From NCBI GenBank assembly GCA_013151585.1, contig JAADHY010000551.1, forward strand, positions 1 through 8,440: a DNA stretch of 8,440 nucleotides, given 5' to 3'. Source of the DNA: Planctomycetota bacterium. Its GTDB lineage: Bacteria > Planctomycetota > Planctomycetia > Planctomycetales > Planctomycetaceae. The position numbers were made by a program, and so were the translations under genes. This document shows, in pieces, positions 5,678 to 8,440 of the stretch. The notes below the pieces were generated by a model. That model was given only the letters and a program-made list of their open reading frames with translations, made no database searches and was not told the DNA's origin. The first letter of the stretch is position 1; every line of letters begins with the position of its first letter.

Positions 5678-7141
5678 TCACTGCCCATCGCCCCCGAATT
5701 CGAACGCCCCGATATCCGGCTTGGCATCCTGGACGCGCCGAACAGGGAAGTCAGTCGCGGAGAACTCGAACAGGACCGGGTGTCTCCGCTGAAGGGCCTC
5801 CGGCAACGCCGCGCCCGCGTTGACACAGGGTGATGTCGCTTGCAGATGCAAGTCGCCCCGCGCTGGATCGACAAATCCGGGACGATCGCCCGTCAACGAA
5901 GATTCCAGCCCGACGACCGATCCGCGGAACCGTTCATGACTAATGCGCCAACCAGTTTTGAGCCAGTTGCGACCCAACATCGCTCGGCCGGACGTTGTCA
6001 TTAGCGCCAGGTGCCGACCGGGAGCGGTGACGAAAAAAATGTTGTTGCGGCAGTCGACCGTTTCGCCGTTCGTCGATAGGCGAAAAGCAACCGTCGTGCC
6101 ACTCCGCTGCGACACAACCGTGTTGTGGTAGAAGTACAGCGTCCCCTGGCGGTACCACTCTTCTTCGCCGCTGTCTCCGCCGTAATGCACGATCTGATTG
6201 TTGCCATCGCCATCCCGTTCGACCAGCACGTTGCCGTACACGAACGTCTCGCGATAGGAGGCGTGATCCCGGTGCCGTTCGCTGTCTTCAGCGTCCACCA
6301 GATCCAGTTGGCGGTTGCCGCCTTCGATCCAGTTGTAGCGGATCACCAGCCCGGCCGATCGATCTTTCAAATTGTTGCCGGCGCAGCCGGAACGCAACGG
6401 TCCGAATCGGTTAAACTGAAAGACGATGCCCAACGCCGCCGTGTAGGCGTTATGCTCGTATCCGCTGCCCTCGATGCCGTTGCCCTCGATCCGGCATCCC
6501 TCGATCAGGACATCGCTCGTTTCCGGTCCGATGAACAGCCCGTTGCCGCTATCCCGGATCGTACAGCCTCGAATAACGAGGTGTTCCCCTTTCTCCACAT
6601 AAATGGCGGCTGCGTTGCGGGCGTATGGAAGCACTCCCCGCCGACTGACAAAACGAAAGGGAGGACGGCCACTGCGGACTTCCAGGTTTTCCAGGACGAT
6701 CCAGGCCGGCAGCGTATCTTCCGGGACGTTGGCGCCGCCGATCTTGATCACGCCGCGTTCCTCGTTCCAAAATTGCAGTTCCGGCCGTGTGACTGCCGAC
6801 CGACCGTCAATCACCGGCTGTTGGCCTTTGGGGCCGAGGACGCCTGAGATGATGATCGGCCGCTCCCGAGTTCCCCGCCGACAAACCACCCACTTCGCCC
6901 GATACGGTTCCGGCCGCCAATGGATGAGCACACGATCGCCAGCGTTCAGAACTTCCCAGGGAACATCGTCGATGTTGGCGTATTTCTTGTCAGGACCCAC
7001 TTCATAGGTCTTCGCCAGCGCTAAGGCCGGAAAAGCGACCAGCCAAACGACCGAGCCGGCCAGGACCACAAGAATCGACAATGATCGTCGGGGGCGTCCT
7101 CGGCCCGAAAACCCTTTTCCCTGTCGCGCAGAGCTGTGCAT
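5678..7141 (-). CDS. Secreted right-handed parallel beta-helix protein
   Basis: From ATG 7141 the protein has 487 residues. A basic N-region with RPRRS (16-20), a hydrophobic core (21-38) and ALALA before KTYEV (39-48) form a signal peptide, with cleavage likely near 43. The mature part begins like exported carbohydrate-active beta-helix proteins: AGDRVLIHW (68-76) and RGTRERPIIISG (89-100). Short repeats of strands and turns follow (HLVIRGCTIRDSGNGLFIG, DVLIEGCRIEGNGIEGSG, LVIRYNWIEGGNRQLDL, TLYFYHNTVV). The segment with EHNAYT (229-234), GNNLKDRSAG (255-264) and QLDLVDAE (278-285) is highly conserved-looking and may be the active face. The C-terminus closes with DLHLQATSPCVNAGA and PDIGAFEFG. 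Such folds occur in polysaccharide lyases and sugar epimerases, but no catalytic residue can be assigned. ATG 7159 is an alternative; 7141 has GAAAGGG nine bases upstream. Confidence 0.87.
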   Translation of the reverse strand: MHSSARQGKGFSGRGRPRRSLSILVVLAGSVVWLVAFPALALAKTYEVGPDKKYANIDDVPWEVLNAGDRVLIHWRPEPYRAKWVVCRRGTRERPIIISGVLGPKGQQPVIDGRSAVTRPELQFWNEERGVIKIGGANVPEDTLPAWIVLENLEVRSGRPPFRFVSRRGVLPYARNAAAIYVEKGEHLVIRGCTIRDSGNGLFIGPETSDVLIEGCRIEGNGIEGSGYEHNAYTAALGIVFQFNRFGPLRSGCAGNNLKDRSAGLVIRYNWIEGGNRQLDLVDAEDSERHRDHASYRETFVYGNVLVERDGDGNNQIVHYGGDSGEEEWYRQGTLYFYHNTVVSQRSGTTVAFRLSTNGETVDCRNNIFFVTAPGRHLALMTTSGRAMLGRNWLKTGWRISHERFRGSVVGLESSLTGDRPGFVDPARGDLHLQATSPCVNAGAALPEALQRRHPVLFEFSATDFPVRRVQDAKPDIGAFEFGGDGQ

Positions 7142-7205
7142 GGGAGTGGACCCTTTCATTGAGAGGCACGGGGACGGGACCGGTTCCGATTGGATCAACA
7201 AACCG

Positions 7206-7235
7206 AAAAAACAGCGATGCCGATCGAGCGGGCTG
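7206..7235 (-). terminator. Probable intrinsic terminator of hemL
   Basis: On the minus strand, directly after the hemL stop codon, CAGC-CCG pairs with CGG-GCTG (7235 to 7212, with a four-base bulge) and is followed by six consecutive T (7211 to 7206). The stem is short and bulged, but the U-run and the position one base beyond the stop codon make it the best terminator candidate in the window. It suggests that the beta-helix gene is transcribed mainly from its own promoter. Confidence 0.45.
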
Positions 7236-8440
7236 TCATTGCTCGGACAACTCGGCAAAGACTTCGCGAGCCGCTTGCAACGTGGCTTCAATGTCCGATT
7301 CGGTGTGGGCGGCTGAAACAAAGTTCGCCTCGAACTGACTGCACGGCAAATAAACGCCGCGATCTAGCATACCTCGAAAATAGCGGGCGAAAAGCTCGGT
7401 ATCGCATTCAGACGCGATCGTAAAGTTCGTCACCGGTCGCGAATGGAAGAAGACGGTGAACATGCTTCCGATCTGAGCGACCTGGACCGACACACCTGCC
7501 GCTTCGGCGGCTTCCCGCAGACCGTCGACCAATTTCCGGGTCAGCGTTTCCAGCCGTTCGTAGGGATCCGTGTGGCGCAGAACATCCAGCGTCGCGATAC
7601 CGCTGGCCATGGCCACGGGATTGCCCGACAAGGTTCCGGCTTGATAGACCGGGCCAACAGGTGAGATCGAATCCATAACGTCGCGGCGGCCGCCGTAGGC
7701 GCCGACAGGCATCCCGCCCCCCAGAATCTTGCCGAGCGTGGTCAGGTCCGGAGTGATTCCGAACCGTTCCTGCGCGCCGCCGTACGCGACACGGAAACCC
7801 GTCATGACTTCATCGAAGATCAAAAGCGCTCCGTGTTTGGTACAAAGTTCGCGCGCCGTTTGCAGGAACTCCCGCTCGGGGAGCACCGTACCCATGTTGC
7901 CGACAACCGGTTCCAGGATAACGCAGGCGATTTCGTCGCCGCGTCGGGCGAATGTGTCCGACAATTGCTGCGAGTCGTTGAACTCTAAGACGACGGTGTC
8001 TGCCGTGCAGCCCTTGGGCACACCCGGGCTGGAGGGCACGCCGTGGGTCAAGGCTCCGCTCCCCGCCTGAACCAGCAGACTGTCCACATGACCGTGATAA
8101 CAGCCGGCAAACTTGATGACCAGATCGCGGCCGGTGGGGCCGCGAGCCAGCCGGATGGCGCTCATCGTCGCCTCGGTGCCCGAGTTGACCATTCGCACTT
8201 TTTCGATCGACGGGACGGCCTCGACAACCAGTTCCGCCAAGACGGTTTCCAATTCCGTCGGAGCCCCGAAGCTTGTCCCTCGCTCGAGCACGTCCCGAAC
8301 AGCAGCCAAGACCGCTTCGTGCCGATGCCCGAGAATCAGCGGGCCCCACGAGCAAACATAGTCGATCAACCGATTGCCATCGATGTCGTAAAGATACGGG
8401 CCTTCCCCGCGGTCAATGATGAGCGGCTCGCCGCCGACTG
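7236..8440 (-). CDS. hemL: Glutamate-1-semialdehyde 2,1-aminomutase (5' end outside the window)
   Basis: A PLP-dependent class III aminotransferase-fold enzyme of the cytoplasm. It converts glutamate-1-semialdehyde to 5-aminolevulinate in the C5 route to tetrapyrroles, acting after glutamyl-tRNA reductase (hemA). The visible 400 codons begin VGGEPLIIDRGEGPYLYDIDG, close to the usual N-terminus, so only about 30 residues are missing. Diagnostic segments: DYVCSWGPLILGH, MVNSGTEATMSAIRLARG, KFAGCYHGHVDSLLVQAGSG, IFDEVMTGFRVAYGGAQ, and the Schiff-base Lys (codon 7728-7730) in TLGKILGGGMPVGAYGG, then QAGTLSGNPVAMASG. The C-terminus (YFRGMLDRGVYLPCSQFEAN, then SAAHTESDIEATL) is intact and typical of HemL rather than other class III aminotransferases. 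The frame continues past 8369, where TTG is an internal Leu codon, to the window edge. A short U-run terminator follows the stop. Confidence 0.97.
   Translation of the reverse strand, partial: VGGEPLIIDRGEGPYLYDIDGNRLIDYVCSWGPLILGHRHEAVLAAVRDVLERGTSFGAPTELETVLAELVVEAVPSIEKVRMVNSGTEATMSAIRLARGPTGRDLVIKFAGCYHGHVDSLLVQAGSGALTHGVPSSPGVPKGCTADTVVLEFNDSQQLSDTFARRGDEIACVILEPVVGNMGTVLPEREFLQTARELCTKHGALLIFDEVMTGFRVAYGGAQERFGITPDLTTLGKILGGGMPVGAYGGRRDVMDSISPVGPVYQAGTLSGNPVAMASGIATLDVLRHTDPYERLETLTRKLVDGLREAAEAAGVSVQVAQIGSMFTVFFHSRPVTNFTIASECDTELFARYFRGMLDRGVYLPCSQFEANFVSAAHTESDIEATLQAAREVFAELSEQ

Noticed and set aside
6125..6847. Plus-strand open frame of 240 codons
   Set aside because: It is antisense to the beta-helix gene, whose repeats, signal peptide and end motif are unmistakable. 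The plus frame has no recognisable feature.
3663..7195. Shared 14-base word GTTCCGATTGGATC at about 3663 and 7183
   Set aside because: One copy is inside coding sequence and the other in an intergenic gap. A single shared 14-mer in 8 kb is compatible with chance, and the flanks differ.
7142..7321. N-terminal extension of the beta-helix frame up to 7321
   Set aside because: It overlaps the 3' end of hemL and the probable terminator, and would place about 60 non-secretory residues before a good signal peptide.

Overview
The window is GC-rich bacterial chromosomal DNA. It most likely comes from a member of the Planctomycetota, probably a Pirellulales-like lineage. This rests on the style of the large secreted proteins (a multi-domain jelly-roll/TIM-barrel-like protein and a right-handed beta-helix protein), weak Shine-Dalgarno signals, long intergenic gaps and many small unrecognised ORFs. 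It is an inference from gene style; no rRNA or other phylogenetic marker is present. There is no CRISPR array, tRNA, rRNA, transposase or recognisable phage gene.

Layout. 1-54 may hold the C-terminal tail of a gene entering from the left on the plus strand. 55-639 holds no gene I can support. 640-951 (+) encodes a 103-residue three-helix membrane protein. It converges on a very large minus-strand gene at 1025-4133, which is split by one apparent extra base in a four-cytosine run (plus-strand GGGG at 3615-3618). Restored, it would encode about 1035 residues: signal peptide, jelly-roll module, TIM-barrel-like domain, beta-rich domain, long helical segment and a C-terminal carbohydrate-binding-like module. 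4134-4708 is a 575-base gap with a cluster of stem-loops. 4709-4984 (+) encodes a 91-residue charged, probably coiled-coil protein. Then follow three minus-strand genes: a Nudix hydrolase (5051-5578), a secreted parallel beta-helix protein (5678-7141), and hemL for glutamate-1-semialdehyde 2,1-aminomutase (7236 to beyond 8440, N-terminus missing).

How the genes relate. hemL (tetrapyrrole synthesis) and the Nudix gene (nucleotide or nucleotide-sugar pyrophosphate cleavage) are housekeeping. The beta-helix protein and the large split protein are both predicted exported and look carbohydrate-directed, but nothing here shows that they act together. hemL, beta-helix and Nudix are co-oriented with gaps of about 95-100 bases and a likely terminator after hemL, so a tight operon is not supported. 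The most useful points for follow-up are the frameshift and the unclassified architecture of the large protein. I see no convincing new defence, mobile or biosynthetic system.
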